NCBI GenBank assembly: GCA_963556195.1
Contig: OY744525.1
Location: 61,822,272-61,886,271, forward strand
Length of the DNA: 64,000 nt
Reading direction: 5' to 3'
Origin: Sepiola atlantica
Lineage: Eukaryota > Mollusca > Cephalopoda > Sepiida > Sepiolidae
The notes below the pieces were generated by a model. The model saw nothing but the letters and a program-made list of their open reading frames with translations. It was not told the DNA's origin and did no database searches. The translations under genes and the position numbers were made by a program. This document shows positions 33,101 to 45,300 of this stretch, piece after piece (within the stretch, counting starts at the first letter, position 1; every line of letters begins with the position of its first letter).

Positions 33101-36100
33101 ATTTTTCTGTTTTCATAAACATATACTATATTATAAAAAAATATCCAATTTTTCTGTTTTCATAAACATATACTATATTACAAAAAAATATCCAATTTTT
33201 CTGTTTTCATAAACATATACTATATTACAAAAAATATCTAACATTTCTGTTTTCATAAACATATACTATATTACAAAAAATATCCAATTTTTCTGTTTTC
33301 ATAAACATATACTATATTGTAAAAAATATGACATTTCTGTTTTCATAAACATATACTATATTACAAAAAATATCTAACATTTCTGTTTTCATAAACATAT
33401 ACTATATTGTAAAAATATCTAACATTTCTGTTTTCATAAACATATACTATATTACCAAAAATATCTAACATTTCTGTTTTCATAAACATATACTATATTA
33501 CAAAAAATATCTAACATTTCTGTTTTCATAAACATATACTATATTGTAAAAAATATCTAACATTTCTGTTTTCATAAACATATACTATATTACAAAAAAA
33601 TATCCAATTTTTCTGTTTTCATAAACATATACTATATTGTAAAAAATATCTAACATTTCTGTTTTCATAAACATATACTATATTACAAAAAAATATCCAA
33701 TTTTTCTGTTTTCATAAAGATATACTATATTGTAAAAAATATCTAACATTTCTGTTTTCATAAACATATACTATATTGTAAAAAATATCTAACATTTCTG
33801 TTTTCATAAACATATACTATATTACAAAAAATATCTAACATTTCTGTTTTCATAAACATATACTATATTACAAAATATATCCAATTTTTCTGTTTTCATA
33901 AACATATACTATATTACAAAAAAATATCCAATTTTTCTGTTTTCATAAACATATACTATATTGTAAAAAATATCCAATTTTTCTGTTTTCATAAACATAT
34001 ACTATATTGTAAAAAATATCTAACATTTCTGTTTTCATAAACATATACTATATTACAAAAAAATATCCAATTTTTCTGTTTTCATAAACATATACTATAT
34101 TGTAAAAAATATCTAACATTTCTGTTTTCATAAACATATACTATATTACAAAAAATATCTAACATTTCTGTTTTCATAAACATATACTATATTACAAAAA
34201 ATATCTAGCATTTCTGTTTTCATAAACATACTATATTACAAAAAATATCTAACATTTCTGTTTTCATAAACATATACTATATTGTAAAAAATATCTAACA
34301 TTTCTGTTTTCATAAACATATACTATATTACAAAAAATATCCAATTTTTCTGTTTTCATAAACATATACTATATTGTAAAAAATATCTAACATTTCTGTT
34401 TTCATAAACATATACTATATTACAAAAAAATATCCAATTTTTCTGTTTTCATAAACATATACTATATTACAAAAAAATATCCAATTTTTCTGTTTTCATA
34501 AACATATACAATATTACAAAAAAATATCCAATTTTTCTGTTTTCATAAACATATACTATATTACAAAAAAATATCCAATTTTTCTGTTTTCATAAACATA
34601 TACTATATTACAAAAAATATCTAACATTTCTGTTTTCATAAACATATACTATATTACAAAAAATATCTAACATTTGTTTTCATAAACATATACTATATTG
34701 TAAAAAATATCTAACATTTCTGTTTTCATAAACATATACTATATTGTAAAAAATATCTGACATTTCTGTTTTCATAAACATATACTATATTACAAAAAAT
34801 ATCTAACATTTCTGTTTTCATAAACATATACTATATTGTAAAAATATCTAACATTTCTGTTTTCATAAACATATACTATATTACAAAAAATATCTAACAT
34901 TTCTGTTTTCATAAACATATACTATATTACAAAAAATATCTAACATTTCTGTTTTCATAAACATATACTATATTGTAAAAAATATCTAACATTTCTGTTT
35001 TCATAAACATATACTATATTACAAAAAAATATCCAATTTTTCTGTTTTCATAAACATATACTATATTGTAAAAAATATCTAACATTTCTGTTTTCATAAA
35101 CATATACTATATTACAAAAAATATCCAATTTTTCTGTTTTCATAAACATATACTATATTGTAAAAAATATCTAACATTTCTGTTTTCATAAACATATACT
35201 ATATTGTAAAAAATATCTAACATTTCTGTTTTCATAAACATATACTATATTACAAAAAATATCTAACATTTCTGTTTTCATAAACATACTATATTACAAA
35301 AAATATCTAACATTTCTGTTTTCATAAACATATACTATATTACAAAATATATCCAATTTTTCTGTTTTCATAAACATATACTATATTACAAAAAAATATC
35401 CAATTTTTCTGTTTTCATAAACATATACTATATTGTAAAAAATATCCAATTTTTCCGTTTTCATAAACATATACTATATTACAAAAAAATATCCAATTTT
35501 TCTGTTTCATAAACATATACTATATTACAAAAAAATATCCAATTTTTCTGTTTTCATAAACATATACTATATTATAAAAAAATATCCAATTTTTCTGTTT
35601 TCATAAACATATACTATATTACAAAAAAATATCCAATTTTTCTGTTTTCATAAACATATACTATATTACAAAAAATATCTAACATTTCTGTTTTCATAAA
35701 CATATACTATATTGTAAAAAATATCTTACATTTCTGTTTTCATAAACATATACTATATTGTAAAAAATATCTAACATTTCTGTTTTCATAAACATATACT
35801 ATATTACAAAAAATATCTAACATTTCTGTTTTCATAAACATATACTATATTACAAAAAATATCCAATTTTTCTGTTTTCATAAACATATACTATATTACA
35901 AAAAAATATCCAATTTTTCTGTTTTCATAAACATATACTATATTACAAAAAAATATCCAATTTTTCTGTTTTCATAAACATATACTATATTACAAAAAAA
36001 TATCCAATTTTACTGTATTCATAAACATATACTATATTACAAAAAATATCTAACATTTCTGTTTTCATAAACATATACTATATTACAAAAAAAAATATCT

Positions 36101-36102
36101 AA
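30105..36102. repeat. 6-kb satellite array of a 46-bp unit with higher-order structure
   Basis: About 130 head-to-tail copies of a 46-47-bp unit containing CTGTTTTCATAAACATATAC then TATATTACAAAAAATATCTA. Three main variants alternate: TTACAAAAAATATCTAACA, TTGTAAAAAATATCTAACA and TTACAAAAAAATATCCAATT. Rare private variants recur at a constant ~2439-bp offset (for example CATAAAGATATACT at 31280 and 33719; TACAATATTAC at 32071 and 34510; TATTACCAAAAA near 31014 and 33453; TCTAGCATTTC near 31767 and 34207). So a block of about 53 units was duplicated as a whole. No open frame or gene is present. Confidence 0.97.
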
Positions 36103-36514
36103 TTTGGTGGTAACTTTCAAAAAATTTATTTCCTTCCGAATAAATAACTTCATAAAAATGCTTTGATTATCCTTGAATTAAAAAAATAACTGACTACTGG
36201 CGAAAATACCACACGTGGCCAAGGGTTTGGTTTGGTTTACAGCATATCAACTATCTGTGGGTTATTTAATGCCGAATAAAGTTGTCAAATACAATTCTAT
36301 AGGTAGATAACTCTAATTTCATAATTATTGGAAAGGTGTTACACTTTTTTATACATCGGTAGCAAACAATATTTGATTTGATTTTAATATATTATCATTT
36401 GTTCTTTCTTTTATTATTCTTTATTTTACTGCACATTTAGTATCGCATTTGGCAAATAAAACAAAGAAATGCCTCATTATGGGAATATGCTCATTATATT
36501 TTGTAATAATCTAG

Positions 36515-36545
<31 letters not shown>
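36103..36545. other. Spacer between satellite and LINE
   Basis: AT-rich with a GGCATATCAAC-type repeat copy (36227-36280) and a TA microsatellite at the LINE insertion site. Confidence 0.5.
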
Positions 36546-36556
<11 letters not shown>

Positions 36557-36586
36557 GACGTGATCCTCATATCTAATATTAAAATT
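36546..36586. repeat. Left target-site duplication of the LINE
   Basis: This 41-bp segment contains TATTGTGACGTGATCCTCAT and recurs without mismatch at 39269-39309. Its first bases are part of the TA microsatellite, so the exact left edge is ambiguous by a few bases. Confidence 0.85.
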
Positions 36587-39220
36587 ACTTCCAACACGTA
36601 CTTCCAACAAAAGCATTGTCGAAAAACATCATGGATGCACCCCCGATCAAAAGATTGGCATCTCATTGACTACATAATTACCAGAAAGCGCGACCTCAAA
36701 GATTTTAAGATAACACGCTCTTTCCATAGTAGCTGTTGTTTATCAGATCATGCGCTTATAGTCGGCAAGACCATCTTCCATTTAGACAAGAGGAGAGTGA
36801 AAAAGTCTTCTGTTCCGAAACGCCTAAATGTTCTGCCTCTAAAACAGGCAGATACACAAAATTAGCTGAAGGAAAAAGTTACGACCGCTATAGCTTCTGT
36901 AGAGGTAAATAGTGAGGTTTCAAGTTCTTGGGATTAATTACGCAATGCTGTTTATGACTCGTCTGCTGAGGTTTTGGGCTTCCCTTTGCGGAAACATCAA
37001 GACTGGTTTGATGAAAACAACACTGGAGTGCAGAAGCTTATTGACCAAATGCATGTTTGCCACAAAACATGGCTCGAGGACAAAAATTCCACAGTAAAAA
37101 AGAAGGCGTATAGAGCTCACAAAGCACAAGTTCAGAAGGCACTTAGGGCATTGAGAGAGGCTTGGTGGTCATCCAAGGCTGCGGAACTTCAGGACGCAGC
37201 CGACAGGAAAGATTCTAAGTCATTTTACTCTGGCCTGAAAGAGGTGTTTGGTCCTCAAATGAATGGTTCTGCCCCAGTTTTTGCTGAGGATGGAGAAACA
37301 CTGCTAACTGACAAATCTGCTATCCTTAAGCGCTGGAAGCAGCACTTTGAAACTGTCCTTAACTCTGCATCGGTGACTGATGAAAACATCATTTCCTCTC
37401 TTCCGCAGCATCCCGAAATTCCGGAACTGTCTTTTCCACCTACAGTTCAGGAAGTATCTCAAGCTAAAAAACAGCTATCGTCAGGGGCACCGGGCAGAGA
37501 TTGCATCCCCATTGAGGTGTACAAACATGGCAGAAGAGCACTCGAGGAAAAACTGACCATCTTGTTTGTGGAGATATGGAAAGTTGGCGGAGTCCCACAG
37601 GACTTTAAGGATAGTAATCTCAAGCATCTTTATAAGAGCAAGGGAAGCAGGAATTCTTGCGATAATCATCGCGGGATATCTCTGCTTTCTGTTGCAGGTA
37701 AAATTCTTGCAAGGTTGATTCTGAACAGGATCATCAGACATCTTATTGATGAGATTTACCCAGAGTCCAAATGTGGTTTTCGCTCTGGTCGAGGTACAAT
37801 CGACATGGTATTTGCCCTTCGTCAGGTTGCTGAAAAAGTTCGTGAAAAAAATCGGGAACTGTACATGGTTTTTATTGATTTGACAAAAGCATTCGATACG
37901 GTCAGCCGCGTAGCACTTTGGAAAGTTCTTCATAAGCTTGGAATCCCCAACAACATGCTTGATGTCATAATCTCCTTTCATGAATGGATGAAAGCACAGG
38001 TCGTTTCCAATGGGGAAACCTCAGAGCCTTTTAAAGTAACCAACGGTACGAAACAGGGTTGTGTGATGGCACCTGTGCTGTTTGCATTGTTCTTCTCGGT
38101 GATGCTTCGGCACGCATTCGCTGATGAAAGCACAGGTGTTAAGTTTCAATTCCGAACCACAGGTGGGCTCTTTAACCATCAGCGTTTTAAAGCCAAAACC
38201 TTGGTTCGAGAGGCCATCATTCGGGACCTTCTCTTTGCAGATGATGCTGCCCTGGTCGCGACTTCTTTTGAAGAAGCTCAGAATCTTTTGACAAAATTTT
38301 CAGGTGCATGTAGGGCTTTTGGTTTAACAATCAGTTTAAAGAAGACTGAGGTGGTCCATCAACCATGCCCTACCCCTAAACAAGTTCAAGGAGTGAAACA
38401 AAATCAGCCTGTCCATGAATTTCCATTAGAAAACCTCAAAGTGGATGGCAGACCAATGAACTATGTCAAAAACTTTACCTACCTAGGTATCAAAGTTAAT
38501 TCTGCTGCTTCACTTGATGATGAAATCGTAAACCGAATTGCAAAAGCGGCAAATGCCTTCGGAAAGCTGAAACATCGTCTTTAGAGTAGCAGAGGCATTA
38601 AGTTGAAGACAAAAATCAATGTGTATAGGGCTGTGATATTGACAGGTCTTCTCTATGGATGTGAGGCGTGGATGCCTTACCGGCATCACATTCGCCAATT
38701 GGATGTGTTCCACAGGAGCTGCCTTAGGACCATATGCGGACTTAGTTTGAAGGACAAAGTCGCTAACACCGATCTTTACAACAGATGCCATATTGGTGGA
38801 GTTGAAAGTTTCCTGTTGCAGTCTCAATTGCGATGGGCTGGTCATGTAGCAAGAATGGACGAAGGGAGGATACCTAAAGCACTGATGTACAGTCAGTTAG
38901 CTTGTGGTAACAGGAATGTTGGTCGGCCCTTGCTGAGATACAAAGATAAATTGAAAGATGTGCTGACGGCAATTGGAGTACCCCCCAAAAACTTTGAAGA
39001 CTGTACAAAAGACAGGAAGACATGGCGAGCAGCTTGTTGCATTGGACTGTAAAGATTCAACGAGACCTGTGTGGATAATATGAGAACTGCCAGAGTTAGG
39101 CGAAAAGCTAGAGAGAGTGCTCCACACCTGGCATCCGATTACTCACACTCTTGCACTGTCTGCGGCTTTCCTTGCAGGTCTCTTGCCGGACTCAGGTGTC
39201 ATGAACGATCTAGACACTAA
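36560..39220 (+). pseudogene. LINE ORF2 remnant: endonuclease C-terminus, reverse transcriptase, zinc finger
   Basis: The open stretches 36560-36865, 36974-38584, 38603-39052 and 39053-39220 are all in the same frame, separated by stop codons only: TAG at 36863, TAA near 36935, TAG at 38582, TAA at 39050. The first part contains WMHPRSKDWHLIDYIITR and a later SDHALI, the end of an APE-type endonuclease. In the main 536-residue segment the RT motif FIDLTKAFD has its first Asp at residue 302, KQGCVMAPVLFALFF follows, and FADD is at residues 421-424. Thumb-like and LYGCEAW-containing sequence follows the third stop. The end holds a CX2CX12HX4H finger (CTVCG...CHERSRH). The lack of frameshifts suggests a fairly young insertion. 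The first ATG at 36560 lies in the flanking duplication and is not a true start. It cannot mobilise itself as it stands. Confidence 0.88.
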
Positions 39221-39268
39221 TGAAAGTTGTTGGAACCTCATACGTCGAAATCGACGGGAGAGTCCATC
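36587..39268 (+). mobile_element. 5'-truncated non-LTR retrotransposon (LINE) with flanking target-site duplication
   Basis: A single reading frame runs through the insert from the C-terminal end of an APE-type endonuclease, through a reverse transcriptase, to a C-terminal zinc finger. It is bounded by a 41-bp direct repeat (36546-36586 and 39269-39309), which I read as the target-site duplication. The insert lacks the 5' UTR, any ORF1 and most of the endonuclease, as expected for 5' truncation during target-primed reverse transcription. The 3' end has a small hairpin (39243-39256, CGTCGA/TCGACG with an AA loop) shortly before the boundary and no poly(A) tail. The insertion lies beside a TA microsatellite. 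The clade is not resolved by eye. Confidence 0.9.
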
Positions 39269-39309
39269 ATATATATTGTGACGTGATCCTCATATCTAAT
39301 ATTAAAATT
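39269..39309. repeat. Right target-site duplication of the LINE
   Basis: Second copy of the 41-bp direct repeat, at a constant offset of 2723 bp from the first. It immediately follows the LINE 3' end. Confidence 0.85.
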
Positions 39310-39334
39310 TTATTATCAGAATAAAAAAAAAATC

Positions 39335-39658
39335 GGTGCTTGTATAATAAAAAGCCGAAAAAAAGTTTTTTTGTCTTTTAGTGTTAGAGAGGTAAATAAG
39401 GGGCAGGTAACTCTTACCACGAATTGTAAGCAAGATTTTACAGTAATCAAAACTGATGGCTTTAATTGGCGTTGCACATGTGGCTACTGTGCAAGGAGAA
39501 CGTCGATTAGACATAAAAGGGTTAGGGTTAGAAAAATATTGTTCGAAAGCTAGAACTGTTGTGAAGAGTTACCTGCCCCTTATTTACCTCTCCAACACTA
39601 AAAGACAAAAAACTTTTTTTCGGCTTTTTATTATACATGTATTTATTGTACAAGCACC
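39335..39658. mobile_element. Long-TIR MITE with possible FLYWCH-like remnant
   Basis: Termini of about 80-90 bp are inverted copies: GGTGCTTGTATAATAAAAAG, then CCGAAAAAAAGTTTTTTTGT, ending at GGTAAATAAGGGGCAGGTAA. The right arm has an extra 14 bp. The interior (39421-39570) reads, in the frame of a 60-residue open stretch, FTVIKTDGFNWRCTCGYCAR, which loosely resembles the FxWRCxxxxCxAR pattern of FLYWCH fingers found in Mutator-like transposases; that resemblance is weak. It starts only 26 bp after the LINE target duplication. TTAGGGTTAG occurs at 39523-39532. Confidence 0.65.
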
Positions 39659-39659
39659 A

Positions 39660-42027
39660 AAAAATCAGATAGATGAGCGAAAACACATATTGGGTATTAT
39701 GTGTATTAATTCTTTTTTCTTATTTATAAATCAAGCATTTTTCATGTCTGGCTTGTAAAGCCAAGTCAAGTGATATATCCGGTTTCCCATAGTGTCAGAA
39801 CGAACATTGTAGTCAGAAATTACCTGAAACCATCTGGGTCACATATACGATTAAACTACTGACCAATCAGTATTCCGGTATTAACTGAAAAATTCCAATT
39901 TCTGTTGCCTGTCAAATAACTAAGTCGTCATTTCTTCATCTCGACGCAAGTTGAAAAGTGAAAGTAAGACTTTCTTTCTTTCGGAGTGAGATCGTCACGA
40001 AAACCTAGCAGTTTAACTTCTAACATTTTTGCATTCCATAGCAACCTCTGGCTATCAATGAGAGCCTGAGGACCAAAACTTCACAAACCGGAAGTGACAT
40101 TCAATACGGGCGAACAACGATTCCCCAAATATCTTCGACAACTTTATGCTATGGTCGCTGAAAAGACCAATCTTAGAAAGATCGCTAAAAGATCCAATAT
40201 TTTTACATATCATTCAACCGAACATTTTTCACCTTCACCTTCATCAAAGACAAAAACACATGATCCTTTAAACTTGTATCCGATTATAAATAACCGGTGC
40301 TCTTATCGATCCTGAACCAGCTTTCGTGACGTTCGACTCGGAAGCGTTCGGCTGTTCTACGCAAACGCTCGAAAGTTGTCGACATTTTTGCTACGGTGCT
40401 GCGTCCTATGATAATAATGTTTTGCTTTTTTTTTGGGGGGGGGTGTTAGGGTTACGGTAAGGAATTTTTTAAAGAAACAACAAAGAAAATTAAACATATT
40501 TACATGAATTTTTTTGAAAGAAACAACAGGAAAAAAACATAGCGAGGTTACTGTTATAAAATGAATACTGTATTTTTATTTACAATGAATTTTTTTGAAA
40601 GAAACAGGAAAAAAACATAGCGAAGTTACTGTTATAACATGAATACTGTATTTTTTATTTACAAGGAATTTTTTTGAGGAAAAAAAACAAAAAAAAAAAC
40701 GTACCAAAATTGCTTTTTATCACGACAAATTTTTAAAATTTTATTATTTATTTTTACTTGCTCGCGATGATACTGCAGTGCAAAGCTGTTCGTAATTCAT
40801 TTGGGGTTTATTTTCTTCAAAAAAAAAACTTCCTGACAAAAAATCCGTCTTCGAAAGCACTTATTTTCACTTTGTAACAAAGTTATCGGCTGTTCGCTGC
40901 TTCGGTTCGTTAACATTCGGGCATTTGCGTAGGACAGCCGAACGATTCCGAGTCGAACGTCACGAAAGCTGGTTCAGGATCGATATCAGTACCAAATAAC
41001 CATTCATCTCTAAACTTTTTTGCATTATCCTTCCCCTTTTTCGATTTCTTGTTCTTTGTCTTACATCGATACATTTATTTTTCTGTAAATAAACATTAGA
41101 TTTTTAAACCATAACTTGAGTTGTCTTTCACGATTCATCGGTTGCACTTATTGGTTGTCCTCCTGCCTACAAAAAGTAATGTTGGAACGGATCCTACATT
41201 TTCCCTTTTCTCAATCTTCTCGAATACAGTGATTCGTATTTTGTAGAGGCGTGCCACCTCGTGTGAGTGAAAATCTGTAACAATATATAATTTTACTAGC
41301 AGTGAATGTTTGTATAGGCGAACGTTGTCTACTTTCTCAGAAACTGATGGTCATGGAGAAAAAATAAGACCATATCTGTAATCATTGAGAAAAGTAAAAG
41401 GAAGTGAAAATATTTTTAAAAAATGCAAAAACATTTCTGCGGTTTACGACAGTGCAGATACTAAAACAGAAACCGCAAGATAATTGCAATGGCTTGAGCT
41501 ATAAAAGAATATATGATACAATTAGTACATTTATTAAACATCGCTATTTGTATAAAGTTAGATATGTGTATACTATTTATTTGAATTTCCAACATCAACA
41601 AGATGAACGATTTTTAGCCATTTTTTGTAGGAGATTTACCACAAGGACCTGAAAATGTCGATACTTTTTCGCTGGTATTTTTATATCCAATATTAAAACC
41701 GAACGCAACACATTTTTTTTTATCGGAACAAAGTTTTTTTTTAAATTGTTTGAAATAACGAGCGATGCGAATTGTTGAAAAAAGACAGGCAAGGATAAAA
41801 GCCTCTTAGAAAATTGACATTTATAAAGGGGAGGTAACTCACAATCACTGAGAAATAAAAAGACAAGATGAATTTTAGTGTTGAAAACAAACAGAAATCG
41901 AAATAACGTCGATAAATTCCATCTACGAGTATCGCCATGGTTAATTCCTATTTCAGTCACGAAAAGTATTTAATGTGAAATGGGTTTCTCCTTCAAGATC
42001 AGCAAAAATTTGTGACGGTGGTGGGGG
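39660..42027. other. Intergenic, apart from the 40.3-40.98-kb MITE
   Basis: No recognisable coding sequence. 39950-39990 has GTGAAAGTAAGACTTTCTTTC, a short imperfect hairpin. 41650-41960 has poly(T) runs and an isolated GGGGAGGTAACTC resembling the arm of the 39.3-kb MITE. Confidence 0.35.
40304..40985. mobile_element. MITE-like element with ~66-bp inverted termini
   Basis: 40304-40369 and the complement of 40919-40985 agree over about 66 bp with a few mismatches (TATCGATCCTGAACCAGCTT ...). The ends can be read as TA target duplications outside TCGATCC..., as in Tc1/mariner-like MITEs. The interior holds 2-3 copies of an ~80-bp repeat (40506, 40587, 40666; GAATTTTTTTGAAAGAAACA) and no open frame. 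Confidence 0.75.
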
Positions 42028-42477
42028 TCATATATATTAGCTAGTTGTGAAAATTTAGATTATGGTGAAATTTTAACAATACATATTAGGCATCAATTAA
42101 TAAATATTCTCCAAATTTCAGTTTCTTTTGAGTATTTTAAGGGTATTTAGGTGTCATAATATGAGCACAGCCTCCCATTTGAAAATTCAAATATTTCAGA
42201 TTTGCATTAAATTTTATCCATAGTCATTAGACACCAATTAAGCAATATCAATTAATCAATATTCGCTGGATTTAAATTTCTTCTTAAGAACCCTTCAGTT
42301 TAAGCTTTAAATGTTAGATATTGTTCTACAATCAAAATAATCCAATGGATTCTGATCAAAATTGGTATAAGGATTCTAGACATAAGGATTAGTAGCATTA
42401 TAGCTTGGTTTTAATCTTCGTAAAGGGACATAAAAGTGGTGCAAATCTGTTCTGTTCGGAGGCGAGTATTCTTCTAG
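42028..42477 (+). mobile_element. Non-autonomous Helitron, family F, plus strand
   Basis: It begins TCATATATATTAGCTAGTTG and ends GGCGAGTATTCTTCTAG followed by T. Internal TTAGACACCAATTAAGCAAT and GGACATAAAAGTGGTGCAAA match the 52-kb copy. The hairpin near the 3' end is eroded. A long TG/TA microsatellite follows directly (42478-42565). Confidence 0.7.
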
Positions 42478-42499
42478 TTTATGTGTGTGTGTGTGTGTA

Positions 42500-42565
<66 letters not shown>
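42478..42565. repeat. (TG)n(TA)n microsatellite between two Helitrons
   Basis: TG run then about 35 TA units. It starts directly at the CTAG|T end of the family F Helitron. Confidence 0.95.
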
Positions 42566-42567
<2 letters not shown>

Positions 42568-42632
42568 GCGTCTAATCAAGTTAATTAAATAAAATAACGT
42601 TTTTTTCTTTTTGATATATAATTTATAGATTA

Positions 42633-43278
42633 CAAGTTGTATCTACACGGCGTTGCCCGGGATGCAGTAAAATCATTTGAGTTTTTAATTTTCATTTATT
42701 TGTACAATTTTTTATTTCTTTTTCTCTATAGTTTAAAACTATACAGAAAAAGAAATAAAAATGTAGTTGTAAAGGTGACAACTCCTATTATATTCTTTAG
42801 TTTAAAATACGAGTTATTCCCCTTTACATTATTTAAGTCATACTTGGGAATGAAGACACTGTTTACGAATGATGTGTCACGTGACCTTTTTTTCAACATC
42901 GAAACTTACAAGTTTTCAAATATGACCCATTACTCTCCACAGAAAATAACCGGATTTGCAGTGCCGTCTTAAAGAAAAATGAAGAAATCATTATGTTTGT
43001 TTAAAGAAGAAATATATCGGAAGTCTATTAAAGTTGTTGTTTTTTATTATTACTGACGAAAGCTAATTTTTATTTTTAGGTGATTTTTAAAACATGTTTA
43101 GCAGTTGTCTGATAAAATTTTTAAATAAATTGTAGCAAAGTACGTTATTATATTGCCAATAACATTGTACAACAATGACAAATGAAAATTGGCTAGTCAG
43201 AAGCAAACTTTGATTTGTCAACTTAAATGCTATTTGGGTTTGACTTTTAAAATCTGGCTGTCTTTATATATTAAGAGA
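42633..43278 (-). mobile_element. Non-autonomous Helitron related to family H
   Basis: On the minus strand it starts TCTCTTAATATATAAAGACA (43278) and ends CCCGGGCAACGCCGTGTAGA followed by TACAACTTG (CTTG for CTAG). A 19-bp tandem duplication of the 5' tip (TATTAAGAGATACAT...) follows at 43279-43297. Inside is a hairpin with 16-bp arms (42711-42762, TTTATTTCTTTTTCT and its complement). Confidence 0.65.
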
Positions 43279-43966
43279 TACATTGTATATTAAGAGATAC
43301 ATTAAGAACTTGAAGCGTACAACCTTTACCAAAATGACCAGATTCGACATTGCATAACATAAAAGGGTCGATATGCCGTGACACAAACAAACATAACCTC
43401 TTTTGTAATCTTTCTTTCTCGTATTCATCTCTAGTCTTTCTGTTTATTTTCTTTCATCATTTTTCACTCCTCTCTCTCTTTTTCTCTCTTCCATTTTCTC
43501 TGAAAATGCAATTGTTTCTTTCTTTTTCCACTCTCTTTTAAAAAGTAATCTCTTTATTTCAAATTGATTCTTTTTCAGTTTGTCATCTTTTTCCTCCAAT
43601 TTAATCCATTTATTCCCCCCCCCTACATACACATATATTTTCCCGCCTGTTCCCTTCAAAATTGTCTTTAAAAAAGTGTGAAAATGACATTTTTCACTAA
43701 CTGGACTTTCAGTTTAACAACAGGAAGACAACACAACAAATAAGAATTGTTATTCTTAATTTTTTCTTCTTCTTCATAATTGGACTCGGCTGTCAATTTG
43801 AAGGCAACTTTTTTTACCCAATTTTCTGCTAAAATAACAATTTCATTTGAACCAAAACTATGTAAAACAAGACACAAAATATCAAATTAACACACACGTC
43901 CACTCTTAAGAAACGTCCTTTCTATCTGCGCATTTAAAATGATGCGAAAATGATATTTCACGTTTA

Positions 43967-45300
43967 ATCCTATTTCAAACTAAGTCTTGACAGACCAAGG
44001 AGAATACTATTTCAAACTTGAATGTGACAGACCGAGCAGGATGCTATCTCAGATTTGAAACTTAAGTGTGACAGACCAAGGAAAATTCTGTTTTAAACTT
44101 AAGCATGGTAGACTGACGACTATGCTATGTTAAAGTAAATGATGACAGACCAAGGAAAAGGCTATATAAAATTTGATCGTCACAGATCAAAGAGAATACT
44201 ATTTTAAACTTGATCGTCACAGACCAAGGAGAATACTATTTTAAACTTGATCGTCACAGACCAAGGAGAATACTATTTTAAACTTGATCGTCACAGACCA
44301 AGGAGAATACTATTTTAAACTTGATCGTCACAGACCAAGGAGAATACTATTTTAAACTTGATCGTCACAGACCAAGGAGAATACTATTTTAAACTTGATC
44401 GCCACAGACCAAGGAGAATACTATTTTAAACTTGATCGTCACAGACCAAGGAGAATACTATTTTAAACTTGATCGTCACAGACCAATGAGAATACTATTT
44501 CAAACTTGATCGTCACAGACCAAGGAGAATACTATTTTAAACTTGATCGTCACAGATCAAGGAGAATACTATTTTAAACTTGATCGTCACAGACCAAGGA
44601 GAATACTATTTTAAACTTGATCGTCACAGACCAAGAAGAATACTATTTTAAACTTGATCGTCACAGACCAAGGAGAATACTATTTTAAACTTGATCGTCA
44701 CAGACCAAGGAGAATACTATTTTAAACTTGATCGTCACAGACCAAGGAGAATACTATTTTAAACTTGATCGCCACAGACCAAGGAGAATACTATTTTAAA
44801 CTTGATCGTCACAGACCAAGGAGAATACTATTTTAAACTTGATCGTCACAGACCAAGGAGAATACTATTTTAAACTTGATCGTCACAGACCAAGGAGAAT
44901 ACTATTTTAAACTTGATCGCCACAGACCAAGGAGAATACTATTTTAAACTTGATCGTCACAGACCAAGGAGAATACTATTTTAAACTTGATCGTCACAGA
45001 CCAAGGAGAATACTATTTTAAACTTGATCGTCACAGATCAAGGAGAATACTATTTTAAACTTGATCGTCACAGACCAAGGAGAATACTATTTTAAACTTG
45101 ATCGTCACAGACCAAGAAGAATACTATTTTAAACTTGATCGTCACAGACCAAGGAGAATACTATTTTAAACTTGATCGTCACAGACCAAGGAGAATACTA
45201 TTTTAAACTTGATCGTCACAGACCAAGAAGAATACTATTTTAAACTTGATCGTCACAGACCAAAGGAAATACTATTTCAAATTTATGCGTGACAGACTGA
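43967..45300. repeat. 37-bp minisatellite, ~35 copies, with eroded edges
   Basis: Unit TGATCGTCACAGACCAAGGA then GAATACTATTTTAAACT. Copies are nearly identical from 44170 to 45260, while the edges (43967-44170 and 45270-45460) hold diverged copies with GTGACAGAC and ACTATTTCAAA variants. Marker variants CACAGATCAA (44551, 45032) and CCAAGAAGAA (44631, 45112) repeat at an offset of 481 bp, i.e. 13 units, so a block duplication occurred. Confidence 0.95.

Noticed and set aside
30105..36102. CRISPR or regulatory array
   Set aside because: Pure head-to-tail satellite with no spacers and no associated genes.
37481..37981. 166-codon minus-strand open frame
   Set aside because: Shadow of the LINE reverse transcriptase on the other strand.
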